Source of the DNA: Talpa occidentalis
Lineage: Eukaryota > Chordata > Mammalia > Eulipotyphla > Talpidae
Assembly (NCBI RefSeq): GCF_014898055.3
Contig: NW_023602073.1
Location: 80,084,678-80,148,677 of the forward strand
DNA length: 64,000 nt
Reading direction: 5' to 3'
Position numbers and translations under genes: made by a program. Below, one piece after another: positions 1 through 12,010 of this stretch (position 1 is its first letter; the number at the start of each line of letters is the position of its first letter). The notes under the pieces are model-generated. The model saw only the letters and a list, made by a program, of their open reading frames with translations, was not told the DNA's origin and did no database searches.

Positions 1-201
1 GTGAAATCACATGTAGCCTTAATTTGAAGCATCAAGAAATATCTGCAGGTACTTTGACTTTGGCTTGCCTATGGCCATCATAATAATGATAATGAGGGCA
101 CTACATATTTTGAGAAATAGCAAATTAAGTGAAGTGTCGCCAAATGTAGTCCACTCATATCATGTTAACCCCCAGATGGTCATTAAATCTGTAGATTGAT
201 T

Positions 202-470
202 GGCCCCCTGGTGGCGCAAGGGGTTAAGATGCAACCTATGAAGCTAGCCTCAGCCACTGCAGCACGAGTTTAATCCCAGGCCAGGGAGCTACCCACATGG
301 CTCAGCAGACATTTCCTGACCTGCCCGCTGTTCCCCTCAGCAGTGTATTTCAGTCAGTCTGCCTGTTCTGCTCCCACTCTGTCTCTGGTGAATCCTCTCA
401 CCTTCCATGCCTCTGGCCTGTACCCCAGTTCTTGTATGCATAAATAAATAAATCCTTAAAAAATATTTTA
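202..470 (+). repeat. tRNA-derived SINE, older subfamily, full length
   Basis: The head begins with a CCCTGGTGGCGCAAGGGG A-box region and carries a degraded B box (AGTTTAATCCC). The body contains the diagnostic CCAGGGAGCTACCCACATGG and TGTATTTCAGTCAGTCTGCC segments and ends in a TAAATAAATAAATCCTT tail. An imperfect target duplication flanks it (AAATCTGTAGATT at 185 and AAATTTGTAGACT at 473). This is a non-coding retroposon mobilised by L1 enzymes. Substitutions at former CpG sites make it an old copy. Confidence 0.93.
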
Positions 471-755
471 AAAAATTTGTAGACTCTTTGGTCCAATGAA
501 CTTCAGAGGTCTGTGGTAAAGCCTAGTAATATGCATTTAATAAGTAAATATTATGCTCACCAAATAAATGCTTTCACTAAATTATGGTAAATGCTGGTTT
601 TCAAAAAGACATACTTTTGTTAGTTATTTTAATCTTTAAGTTAGACCCTCTGAAATAACTGTGTTAAGAAACGTGGCCTTTCAGCCATTAAGAGAGATCC
701 TCTCTGATTTGGGAAAAGCTCAGTATGGAACTGCTATCAGAAAAGACTGTAATAG

Positions 756-1014
756 GGCCTCCCTGGTGGCACAGGTGGTTGGGTGCAGCTCTGTGAAGCT
801 ATACGCAGCCTCTGCAGTGCAGGTTCCATCCCGGATGGCCAGGGAGCTACCCACATGGCACAGCAGACATCTCCTGTCTAGCCCACTGACCCCTCAGTAG
901 TGTATTTCAGTCAGTCTGCCTATTCCATCCTCCACTCTGTCTCTGGTGAATCTTTTTACCCCCCACACCTCTGGCCTGTACCCCAGTTCTTGTATACATA
1001 AATAAATATAAAGG
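756..1014 (+). repeat. tRNA-derived SINE, full length
   Basis: It starts at GGCCTCCCTGGTGGCACAGG and ends in an A-rich tail with ATAAATAAATATAAAGG. The target duplication AAAGACTGTAATAG is perfect over 14 bp (742-755 and 1015-1028). The open frame that runs into this copy from 661 is a chance frame. Confidence 0.95.
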
Positions 1015-1654
1015 AAAGACTGTAATAGTCATGCCTTCATAATTATATGTGTCCATAAAAAGATGTAGATAGTGACTAAATTATTCTGTAGACAAAATTT
1101 AAGTGTATGAATTAGTCCTAAAATAATATTTTCACTCGTAGATGGTAGGATAAAGGAAAACATAATTCACAGGTTTAAAGACAGACAGTAGAACCATAAT
1201 TTTTCAATTTCATTTTGATGTTTCTAGCTTCTAAATATGTTCATAAATGGGGAAAAATAAACAATTTTAAATATGATAAATTAAGTTCAAATTCTATACT
1301 ATATGTAGTTCCATTATGAAGTTATTATTTGAATTATTACAATAGGATTTTTGGTAGGACTAATCAATATATCTTTATATATTCTGGAAATATTCAGAAT
1401 GATGTCCTTATGCATCTGTTTTAAAATGAATCTGGATTTGATCAAATGGTTGAAAGACAACTTGTTGCAAATATTTGGTGTTAACATTTACTATTATATG
1501 ATAGGATTTTGAACAAAACCACGTATTCACATTGCTAATAACAAGATTATTAAAGTCATTTCATTCAAAATATAAATTCTATTTTATTATTATTCTCTTT
1601 CAATAACAAATATATAGTAGTTAAGAACAAACCCAATTGACTACTAACGATGCT

Positions 1655-1850
1655 TATTAGCTTGCTTAACTTCTTGGTGCCTCAGTTCCAACATCTTTAC
1701 AATTGAAGAAATGTCGATACCTACCCAGATGTTGGTTAAATTAATTACTATATTAAACTGGTTAGAATAGTGCCTGGCCCATAATAGATGCAATATTAAT
1801 GTTAGCAATTATTATTAGTAGTAATATAGTGATAGTATTGGTATTGGTAT
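1655..1850 (-). repeat. MIR SINE fossil
   Basis: Read on the plus strand this matches the reverse complement of the MIR core and tail: CTTGGTGCCTCAGTTCC, then an ATACCTACC segment, AGTGCCTGGCCCATAATAG, and an AATATTAATGTTAGCAATTATTATTA end. MIR is an ancient mammalian tRNA/core SINE. Boundaries are approximate. Confidence 0.75.
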
Positions 1851-3049
1851 TAGTAATACTTTAAACATTATACTACTTTCCTAAGCCTAAATGTGTGCTC
1901 TTTTGCAAACAATAAATGTGTAAATGATGAAAAGAATAGTATACACATATTATGACCAGAAAATAAATATGTTACAAGTGGTTCATTTCATCCTGTTTTC
2001 TTTCTTAGCAATTGGACAAATCTTTTCATATAATGTGTAATGAATGAAGGAAATGTGAAAACATTCCCTCCATATGGTATCACTACAGAACAACTTCTAG
2101 GAAGAGATTTGTTCAATAATAGCACAGATGTTCCAATCTTCGTTTCCATGAGATGCCAAGATATGTCTGCTGGGAACAAAACCAGGGGGTAATTTGTGTA
2201 AATCATAGTATGTTAAGTGCATTATATATTAAGTATTTGTCTATTAGTGCTAGAAAAATAATGTCTTTTAAACTTCTGCATTCTGTTGTCTACCCCATAG
2301 CAAGTGAACAGGAATAGCTAATAAAAGACTAATGAACAACTTAAATTCTGTGCCACACATCAACAAGAGGTTTTGCAAGATAAATGTTATCTGACATTTA
2401 GTTTTCCCTGAGAAACAGAATTTTACTGTTTCTTTGTCTATCAGAAATTGCATAATACATATTGCTATTGCAGCTTAAAGAAACCACATTTTCTGTTATC
2501 CATGTCATACAGACTATATTTCTGTTGTGACATTTTTCTATCAAATTAAATATTAAAACATATAAAATATGGAGGAATAATGCAATCAAATCTCCACCCT
2601 CTATGAATTACTATATCTGAAATATTTCTAAACAATATATATCTTGCATCTGAGCATTATGGATGCTAGACATATTTGTTCTTTAGGGTAAATTAACATG
2701 TTCACCCACTATTTTCTTAATACTGTCATGCCTAGCCACTTGCTGGACTTGTATAACTAATTGCAACAACAAAATGCTCTTTAGTATTTTGAGATTATTA
2801 CTTTTCTGTGTCTAATTCAACTATTCATCTTGTTATTCCACAAGCTTTATGAAAATGAATTTCCTATATAACATGTCCTCTAGCTACTACTCCATAGATA
2901 TCACACAATGCTGTAATATTGTGCATTTGTTACTTCATTTATTTTCTGTCTGGATTCACTTCTAGTTGTTAGACTATATAATAGAGTCTGCCATTCATTA
3001 CTAGAATAATTTGCCTAAGAAAATTGATTTCTTTTCCCTAATGATTTTT

Positions 3050-3297
3050 TTAATTAATTATTTATTTATGCTTACAAGAACTGGGGTGTGGACCAGAGGC
3101 GGGGGGAGTGAGAGGATTCACCAGAGACAGAGTGGGGAGCAGAACAGGCAAATCTACTGAAATACACTGCTGTGGGGAGCAGCGGAGGAGACAGGAGAGG
3201 TCTGCTGTGTCATGTGGGTGCTCCATGTGCAGCAGGAATAAAACTAGTACTGCAGTAAATAGCTGTGCCTTTAACCCCTGCGCCACCAGAGAGGCCC
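3050..3297 (-). repeat. tRNA-derived SINE, older subfamily
   Basis: In minus orientation the head is at the right (CGCCACCAGAGAGGCCC) and the tail at the left (TTATTTATTTATGC). The target duplication TCCCTAATGATTTTT (3035-3049) pairs with TCCCTGATGATTTTT (3298-3312), 14 of 15 identical. The B-box region is degenerate. Confidence 0.93.
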
Positions 3298-3358
3298 TCC
3301 CTGATGATTTTTAATTAGCAAACATGCAAGAAGCTATTCTGTAAAAACCTTCCCATTT

Positions 3359-3484
3359 GGGCCTCTCTTGGTGGCGCAGCGGTTGAGCGCTGGGCTGAGA
3401 AGCTGCCCGCAGCCTCTGCAATGCCGGTTTGTTCCCTAGCCTCTGGCGAGGGTCCCACCAAAACACACACACACACACACACAC
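3359..3484 (+). repeat. Head-only (short) tRNA SINE with CA-rich tail
   Basis: Only the tRNA-related head is present: GGTGGCGCAGCGGTTGAGCG, then the CCCGCAGCCTCTGCA stretch and a mutated B box, ending at GCGAGGGTCCCACC. It passes directly into AAAACACACACACAC with no body. Flanking repeats AAAACC-TTCCCATTT (3345) and AAAACCCTTCCCTTTT (3486) look like its target duplication. A second copy, at 17116-17236, ends at the same internal position, so this resembles a short subfamily rather than random damage. Confidence 0.85.
3456..3484. repeat. (CA)n microsatellite grown from a SINE tail
   Basis: About twelve CA units follow the GGTCCCACC end of the head-only SINE and precede its right target repeat. 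It probably arose from the A-rich tail. Confidence 0.85.
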
Positions 3485-3772
3485 CAAAACCCTTCCCTTT
3501 TTTGTACTTCTTGTTTGGTATACGTGTTTGTAACTCAGTGCATCAGATATGTTTTAATACATTTGACTTATTTACAAAGTTTTATTAAAATTATATTTAA
3601 CAAATATCTTTGTACTTAGAATGATCAATTAAACTGTCATTTTGTGGTAAAAGCAGAAAATTATATTTTCTCTCTCTAATATCCTTTAAAAAATTAAATG
3701 AGAACCATCAGTGTTTTAAGTGGACAAGCTGTATTTAACAATTCACCAAATAGTTAACAAAATGTCTGTTTG

Positions 3773-3797
3773 GTGCTTGCTTCAGCAGCACATTTTC
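3773..3797 (+). pseudogene. Tiny tailless U6 snRNA retropseudogene (5' end only)
   Basis: The 21 nt GTGCTTGCTTCAGCAGCACA(T) match the 5' end of U6 spliceosomal RNA with two changes, both at CpG sites of the normal U6 sequence. The rest of U6 is absent and there is no A tail. It is flanked by AAAATGTCTGTTTG (3759-3772) and AAAATGTTTATTTG (3798-3811), 12 of 14 identical, which reads as an L1 target duplication. U6 RNA is a known L1 template. The matching stretch is short, so chance remains possible. Confidence 0.6.
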
Positions 3798-3811
3798 AAA
3801 ATGTTTATTTG

Positions 3812-6800
3812 CTTATTTTCATATTGATTCTTCTCCTAGGCCACCTTCTGGGAAGGAGGCCTGGAATTACAATCGATAGATTTCTCAAAACTTGAGTAGT
3901 AATTTCTTCTGGTCTCCTTTATGTTCCTCTTCAAGGCTTAGTTGTCTACATCATCAGTTTTGCAAAATAGAAGTGACTAAGAAAAATATACTGGACTTTT
4001 TATATTGAAAGAAATTTTCTCGGTTTTCACTCGATAACATAATGATGTCTCTTATTTTACTCTCACTCCACAAATAATTACCATAATTCAGACTCTCCCA
4101 CTCATTCCTGAATTATGCATATTTAAATAATTCACTGTTAAATCCTCACATCTTATTAATGTTTTTTAAAAGCTAATATCTATCCTATTTTTTTTTTATT
4201 TTCTAAAATCATATTTGGAAATGCATATGAAGAGTTTGTTAATAACTTGGAATTCTTTATTTTATTTATTTATGTGATGTGCTCTTAAGTCATTCTTTAG
4301 GTAACTCTCCAAGTTTTGGATTAAAAAAATTATTTGCACAGTAATTTTCTTTCTAGCCATCCCTTGAAGATTTGAATTTTTGCTTTTAAATTGTATAATC
4401 CAATGTTGAAGTAATTCTTTTGCTCTCCATACATCTATATTCTTCTTAGTGTACATAAATAATTGTGATGAATAAATTGTAACTCATTAATATTGTTCAC
4501 AGATTAAATATTTCCATAAGCAGTAACAGATACCACACATTGAAATGTGAACCAAAAAAAAAAACCTGAAATAGTTCTAATCATCACCTTTTATAAGAAT
4601 TTCAATAAAATACTATGTGATGAATATAAGATAATGAGTAGTGATTAAAGTTACCACCTGTCTCAATTTAGTCACAGAAAAAGAATACTCAAGTCAGAAA
4701 ATGAAAATGGATTATATTATGCTAAAAATGTGTCTATTTTTGTTGTATTGGAAGTTCTCTTATAGACTATTTCAGAGGTAATCTTTCAAAAAAACTTTGA
4801 GTTCGAGTATGGTGCCAGTCTCTGAATTTAAATTTTAAAAAAAACCCGACCACAAAGATATTTTAATTAATAATGCAACTTTTGATTTAACAGTAGAGTT
4901 CGTAAGCTAGAAGCTCAAATAGCACATGTGATAAGATACAAGGTATTCTCCATAATTGAAAATAAATATGATTCAATATGTACAAGTTAATTTTTTAGTG
5001 GAAAACAAATTATATGAAAACACCTGGGAATGAAAGAGCCAATTAAAAAACAAGACTGGAAATAGTCAATGGATGTCCAGGGAAGTGATTTAGCAGCTTT
5101 ATAATGCCGATGGAGCTCATCCTTTCTAATCATGCCAATAGCAGAGATACAGGCACGTGACAAAAAAAAAAAAAAAAGTTTTATAAAAACGCAGGACGGA
5201 AAATTTTATATCTGTGAGTTATAGGGACATAACTCATAATGTTTTGAAGTATAGAGTGTTTCTAATGTCCATATGCACGGGAAGAAAGAGAATTAAAAGA
5301 ACAGGTTAACAACATGCTAATGAAATAACATGTATGTTTCCTCTATGCACATGGAAACATAAGAGACATTTGCCTACTTGTAAAGTATCACTTTCTTCAT
5401 AACGCTGATGTTTGGCATGTGATTTATTAAAGAGAATACAACTGAAGAAAAGATCCTCTCTCTTTAAAAAAAAAAAAAAGCACAGAAACTTAGATTGTAG
5501 TAAATATTGTTCCATAGAACTTCTTGATTTCTGCAGCTTATCATGACATACTATTTCAGGTATTCCAGTGGCACAACAAAGAGCATTTCAGCAAATGCTG
5601 ACTGATATAATTTTGACTATTATTTCAGAGAATGAGGCAACAGTAATCAAGGTTGTTTGGGGAGGATGAAAAAAGTTCACTGGTACTGCTGTGCTGATCT
5701 AGGCACAGGGGTATTTAGACTCATTAAATTTTCCATGCTTTAACTTTTATTATATTATAATGCATCTTATAATTAGTGATTTAGGTGATAAAATTGAATA
5801 ATATTGAAAAAGTACCCTTTATTTTATGCTTTCTGTATATCAGAAATATAGTAGATATTTTATTTAATAGGAAGAATTCTGAGACATAAGAACTATCATT
5901 GTCCATCTATGGATATGAGGAAACTCAGAAGTTAATAGACCAAGGCTACCCAGCAGGCAAGCAGTAGGCAGGCTATGTATTGGGGAATTTGAGCGTCTTA
6001 TATTGTGACAATGACCTATAATTATTACTATAACCCAGCAAGCCAGAGATGTTATATATTCAGAACTGCAGTTATTGTATTATTTCACAACTGTAATGGA
6101 AAAAAAAAGTGGTATCTTCATAACCTTGATCCTTTCTGTATATAATTTTGCTTTAAAATTTTATCATAATATTTCAAAAAATTGTAGTGTTTTTTTTTTT
6201 TATTTACTAGTTCTCACCTGTCTCCCACCATTTAAGAACCAGTGTAGTGCTAAATTTCTCTCTTCCATCCTCCTCCTCTACCTTATCCTGTTCCTCCTGA
6301 TGCTTCTTCCTAGTCATTGTATATAAAGTTTCAATTTTTTCCCCAATTTTTTTTCTTGCCTTCCAAGGCAAGCTCTTAATTAGCTTGATTAAGCAAGTGG
6401 AGACTATTTTATGGGGCTTGCACCTTCCTTAGAAGGAAGTGGTTAATATGATCGAGTGAAGCATTTATGAACCAATCAAGCCCTATAACCATTATTAACA
6501 ATTGCTCCTAGCATTCTGGTTTAATCTTCTATTTTTTTTCACAGGATTTCTTCATTTTCTCAGGGCAATTGAGCAAAATTACTATTTTCATGGTTGAATC
6601 TATATCTACATGATCCAAAACAATTGCTCATTTTAAATTGGACACTAGACATGCACAAATGATCGGTACTCCTCATGATTGGTTTATAGCTGCTTGAAAT
6701 TCTTTGGTCTTTATCCAATGGCTTATTAGATGTTTTAGGTCCAGTTTGTATTGAGCTATTCTCCAGACTGTTGGGAGAATTTTTTTTTTTTTTTAACAAA

Positions 6801-8225
6801 CAAATGCTAGTTAGAGTCTGCTAGAAAAAAATTATGTGTATGTGTATCTTATTTGTGTTTAAATCAGCATGGAAAAAATTATCATGGCAGTATATATTTC
6901 AATTTCATGCATATTGCTAGGATGAGTCTCAGTCTCTATTTAAATTTGTTCAACCATAATTATACTCTTTTTTTAAATACACAGTTTACATTGTTATAAT
7001 GAAGGTGTAGCATACAGCCACCTTCTCATTATATCCTTTATAAGGTAATGACCAAGGAAAGAGAAATAAGGTGTATCAGCTTTAAATAAGTCAATCACAA
7101 CTTGTTGGCAAACACAAAATTTAAAAACCTTCTTGGTATTTATTTCTGGAGAGTGCCTCTATATGTTATACTTTTAGCAGATTTGCTTAAATCTCTGAGT
7201 TTAAAGTATATTACTACTTGGAAAATGCCATAGAACTTAAACTTTCAATGTTTAAAATAGAGATTCTTAACAAAGCTTCATTTTATGTAATATCTACATG
7301 TATAACTCAGACATTAATTACGTTAATACAAAATATGAGAAGATTCTTTGCTACCCTAGCCCTAGTATTTATACTTCTATTCTTGAAATTACTCGTATAG
7401 ATTGACTGATAGGGTATACAATTCTTGTGAGCTTGATTTAACCAGTTTATATGTTGAGGAAATGCTATTGTTCATTCCAATGCTTAGCTACAAATGTGGA
7501 GTAAATACAGCTGAGAGAAATATATGGGAAGGGTAACAAGGAAACAAATATTATTGAAGTAGTTTAAGAACTGTGTATCACATACAAGTTTTCATTTAAA
7601 TTTTGTGAAAAACTTAATATACCATCTTTTTGAGAATTTATTTGACTGGTAATGAATTAGGCTGAAGTATTAAGATAGAAATTACAATATGACCCTACTT
7701 TATCTTCTAGAAAAATATAGGATTTATTCAGAATCATGTTTGTCTTTTCTTGTTTTATTTTTTCATTGTTGTTGTTGTCATATCTGAGCTTCACTGACTA
7801 ATGTTTTGATAAAAAGAAATAGGTAACATTATCTGAGTTCTCCTTTATCATTGTAGTTTGGAAAGTTGTAAAATTTTCTGTCACTTGTTAAATAATGGAA
7901 TGACTCTTGTGGTGACCAAAAGAATTTATTCTCCCAATGTTATTGTTCTCTTATTTTCATGCTCAAAAAAAAAAAAAAAAAAATCCAATGCTACTTGAAA
8001 ATATTGCAATTAAAACCTCATTTTTGGTAATCACCACTTTAATATTTGGGATGCAGATTTCTATGCTGATCTTTGATGTGATGTCAGCATAGACTATTAG
8101 GCATATTTTTTTCTGTTTTTATCCTATTTTGTCTTTTTTGCCCATTTTTTGAGCTGTTAAAAATTGGCAAATTTAACCTGAATCCATAAAACTCATAAAG
8201 TATTTGACATTAGTCTTGGCAATAT
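3812..8225. other. AT-rich stretch, little recognised
   Basis: Apart from the MIR near 5.9 kb, I recognise no gene or element. Poly-A/T runs at about 4,190, 5,160, 5,465, 6,190 and 6,780 are isolated. Predicted frames are all under 85 codons and show no protein family resemblance. Confidence 0.6.
5860..6000 (+). repeat. MIR SINE fossil
   Basis: A GATATGAGGAAACTCAGAAG core is followed by TTAATAGACCAAGGCTACCCAGC-type sequence and a degraded tail. These match the MIR core (a GATGAGGAAACTGAGG-type motif followed by a CCAAGGTCACACAGC-type motif). The copy is divergent. Confidence 0.6.
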
Positions 8226-8440
8226 ATTTTTTTTTGTATTTGACATGAAAAGCAAAGGCAAAAACAAACATGTGAGACCCCATTAATATGAAAAAAATCT
8301 GCACAGCAACTAAAACAATCAACAAAGTGAAAAAAAATCACCCTATCAAAAGGGAGAAAAAATTTACAAATTGTACATCTTATAAGGAGTTTATACAAAA
8401 CAAATAATCAACTCATACAGCACCATAACAACAAAAAGAC
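8226..8440 (+). mobile_element. Old L1 ORF2 fragment
   Basis: In plus-strand frames with stops the translation resembles the L1 ORF2 region just after the RT domain: a KICTATKTINKVKK-like segment, then an EKKFTNCTSYKEFIQ-like segment. The same order occurs in the younger L1 at 48-52 kb ([12 protein letters not shown], then [15 protein letters not shown]). It is a short, degenerate internal fragment. Confidence 0.6.
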
Positions 8441-9284
8441 CCTACTGTGTGGTTTTGTGTCTTTTGTCAATGACTAAAGTTAGAGATAAAATACAGTTTT
8501 GAACAGTTAAGTGGATTCTGCATTAATTTCACATGAAAAAGAATTAAATTATCAGCTATTGAAAATTAATAGATTTATTAAAGTTCTACATACAGAATAA
8601 TATTAAAAATTTCTAGTCCTTCTTCCTATGTCTTGCAATATATTCAGACTTTAATACATTTCTACTTAATGGTCTTTTTTTTTTCTTCACTTAGTGGGAA
8701 CTTTTGTAGGTGCTCACCTCATTTTCTAAGGTTTGAAATTTGGGATTCTCATAGTTTTGAACTGTGGCTTTTAGTTTTACCCTTCAGGGTTCCCTAAGTA
8801 AAGTTTACTGGCTTCTCCACACAACAGTACATTTGGCATTTAAAGGCAGCTCATGTACCTTAAGAGAGAGTAAATAACCAGAGATGGCTCAGTTGTTTCC
8901 CTGGCATGCTTTGTTATTTTCCTCACTATGGAGTCTCCCTTTTGGATGAATTAAGTACTGTATTTTTAATGAGGTGGATGCTAGTAACATAACCATAGCA
9001 AATTTCTGCCTCATTCAGACCCCTTGTTCCAAAATTAATGTATGTAATTCCTTCGTTTGGAAAATCTAGGGTCAATATTTTCAATGACAGGCCTATTTCC
9101 TGAATCTTTTTTAGTGGCTTGCCTACTTTAATAGAGTGTTTATATTCACATAGAAAATTAAAACTTTAAATAGCCCCATTTTTTTACTATTGTGAACTAT
9201 ACATAACAAAAACTATATCATTTTAGCAATGTTTAAATATACTTTTCATTGGATTTAATTTTGTGCAACCAAAATTACCATCTA

Positions 9285-9476
9285 AATGCCCCAGAACAGG
9301 TAAGTGGATCAAGAAGATGTGGCATATGTACACAATGGAATACTACACAGTGATCAAAAAAGATAAACTCATGCCATTTGTGACAGCATTGTTACAACTG
9401 GAAGGGATTAGTCTAAACAAAGTGAGCCAGAAGGAATAAGATAAATACCAGATGATTTCACTTATATGTGGAATCT
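9285..9476 (+). mobile_element. L1 ORF2 C-terminal fragment
   Basis: The plus strand encodes the end of L1 ORF2 with a stop: a KMWHMYTMEYYTVIKK-like segment, then LQLEGISLNKVSQKE and YQMISLICGI. The younger L1 at 48.4 kb has the equivalent [15 protein letters not shown] and [15 protein letters not shown]. The L1 3' UTR is missing. The fragment stops abruptly at a SINE of opposite orientation. Confidence 0.8.
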
Positions 9477-9632
9477 TCTGAAATACACTGCTGAGGGGAG
9501 CAGCAGGCAAGACAGGAGAGGTTTGCTGTGCCATGTGGGTCAGCTCCCTGGCTAGGGATCAAACTCATGCTGCAGTGGCTAGAGATAGCTTGATAGCACA
9601 GAGACTAACCCCTGCACCACCAAGGAGGCCCT
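9477..9632 (-). repeat. 3'-truncated tRNA SINE joined to L1
   Basis: In minus orientation it has a complete head at the right (CACCACCAAGGAGGCCC) and the body as far as CAGCAGTGTATTTCAG. There it meets L1 sequence with no A-rich tail. The last roughly 110 bp of the SINE are missing. No target duplication was found. A deletion that removed the SINE 3' end and the L1 3' UTR together would explain both truncations. Confidence 0.85.
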
Positions 9633-9931
9633 GAACTTGATCTACTTTAAAGAAAAGTCCCTATGAGTTCTTGTCTATGGCAAATTAATTAATTTAGAAA
9701 ATATATTCAGTACAGATTCCTACACAATTAGATGGGAAAAAGTCTATTGAACTTATTTTTCAGTGTTTGGGGTGGCAGGGAGGATAATTTACTATTGCTA
9801 ATACAAAATTATTTCCTTCTCCTAAGTTTTCATTCTGTCCAACAGACAGTTGTTAAGAGAACTTTGAACTTTTTTCAAGGAGCACACTGCATTGCTTTGG
9901 TGTTTCTAAAATATAATTTTACCAAAACAGT

Positions 9932-10204
9932 GGCCTCCAGGGTGGTTCAGGGGTTAAAAGTCTCAGCAATAATCAAGTGATCACCAACCACTGTGGCCCA
10001 AGTTAGATCCCTGACAAGGGAGCTGACCCACATGGTGCAGCAGACCTTTCCTGTCTTGCTGGCTGCTCCCCTCAGCAGTGCATTTCAGTCAATCTGCCTG
10101 TTCCGCTCCCCACTCTGTCTCTGGTGAATCCTCTCATGACCCCCAAACACCTCTGGCCTACACCCCAGATCTTGTATTCATAAATAAATAAATCTTTAAA
10201 AAAA
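9932..10204 (+). repeat. tRNA-derived SINE, older subfamily
   Basis: It has a GGCCTCCAGGGTGGTTCAGG head, the AGGGAGCTGACCCACATGG body marker of the older subfamily and a TAAATAAATAAATCTTTAAA tail. It is divergent in the tRNA head (AATAATCAAGTGATC in place of the usual CTATCAAGCTATC). Target duplication is not clear. Confidence 0.9.
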
Positions 10205-10377
10205 TAAATATACAAGAGAAGAGGGGTCATCTTCTCTCATATCAATACCAATGCTATGTGAAAACTTAGAGAAAAAATTAGAAAATAATATTTTCAGAAA
10301 GTTTGCTGTGTGCTGTGTTGTTTTACTTCTTCCTCCTCAGTAAACTTCATCCGAAACATAAATTTCAAGACTTTTTA

Positions 10378-12010
10378 AAAGCTTTTTTTAAATTGAGGTA
10401 TAATTTATATATAACATTGTATTTGTTTTTAGGTATTTAACAAAATAATTTGATACTTGATATGTTGCAAAATGATCACTCTAGTAAGTCTGGTTAACAT
10501 TTGTCACTATATATAGCTACATTTGTTTTTCATGTGAAAAGAACTTTTAAGATTTACTTAACTTTCAAATATAAAATACAGTAATATTAACTATAGTAAC
10601 CAGGCTGTGCATCATATTCCCTTGACTTATTTTTTATAATTAGACATCTGTAATTTTTAAACACTTTCATTCTTTTTACCTATTCCCACCCCTGCCTGAC
10701 AGTCTGCTCTCTGTATCTAAGGTTTTGTTTTTCAAATTCCATTCATAGGAGAGATCATATGGTATTTATCTTTCTCTGTCTAATTTATCTTAGAATAATA
10801 CTTACCTTAAGGTCCATTCATTTGTCACAAACAGTAAGATCCCCTTCTATTTATTGATGAATAATATTCCATTGTGTATGTCTTCATCCATTGATGGACT
10901 CTTATGTTGGTTACATATCGTGGCTACCATATATAATGCATCAATGAATATAATGATACATCTTTTCCAGTCACTATTTTCATTTTCTTCAGATATATTC
11001 CCAAAGTGGAATTTCTGGATGGTATGGTAATTCTATTTTTAATTTTCTGAGGAATTGCCATTCTTTTTTCTGTAGTGACTGCCCACATTTACATTCTGAA
11101 GAAGAATGCACAAGATCCCTTTTTTCTTCCACTTTTTATTTTGAAATGAATATAGATTGATAGAAAATAGAAACAACAATACAATACAGAAGTCTGTTGC
11201 TGCACCATTTATTAAATTTTCACTAATAGTAAAACCTTATGTAACTGGAGCATAATGCTATAACCTAGACATTGACATTAGTCTAATGAACAAGTCCACT
11301 TTTTTTCACGTCCTCCCCAACACTGTTATTTTGTGCTTTTTGATAATAGTCATTTCAACAGCTGTAAGGTGGTTATGATTTGTATGTCTATTGGTCATCT
11401 GTGTGTCTTCTCTAGAAAAATGTCCGTTCAGTTGTTCTGCACATTTTTAACCAAATTGCCTTTTAAATTTAAAATGTATTTTGTATATAAATCCCTTATC
11501 ATATATACAATTGGCAAATATTTTCAACTATTCAGTAGGTTGCCTTTTCATCACATTGATGATTTCCTTTGCTGTTTGTAAACTTTTGATACTCTGACTT
11601 GCTTACTTTTTATTTTGGTGTCAAATCCAAACAACCACTGCCAAGAAAAATGTCAAAGACCTTACCTCCAATGTTTTCATCTAGAAATGACATATTTGGG
11701 CCTTACAATGAAGGCTTTAATTCATTATATGTAATTTTGTTTCATTTGCGAAATTATTTTACTTGCTTAGCTGAATTTATTCTTAGCTATTCTATTATTG
11801 TTTATGCAATTGTAAATTATATTGTTTTCTTATTTCTCTTTCTGATAGTTTGTTATTAGCATATAGAAATGCAACAGATTTTTGCATATTGATTTTGAAC
11901 CATTCAACTTTACTAAATTCATTTATTAGTTCTATCAGTTTGATTTTTTGTAGTCTTTAAGATTGTGTTTAGTTTTATAATTGGTTCAGGGTATAACATC
12001 AAACTGAAAT
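10378..12010 (-). mobile_element. Old 5'-truncated L1 (3' UTR and ORF2 3' part)
   Basis: The left end has the typical old L1 3' end in antisense (TTAAATTGAGGTATAATTTA). It is followed by antisense ORF2 landmarks: TTTATTGATGAATAATATTCC, the CATCCATTGATGGAC region, CCCAAAGTGGAATTTCTGGAT, then GTCATTTCAACAGCTGTAAG and TTGAACCATTCAACTTTACT. The frame is destroyed throughout. A stretch at about 11,110-11,290 does not read as the same L1 and may be a separate insertion. Confidence 0.75.

Noticed and set aside
9301..9534. 63-codon minus-strand frame near 9.4 kb
   Set aside because: It runs through the SINE and antisense L1 and has no independent coding signal.
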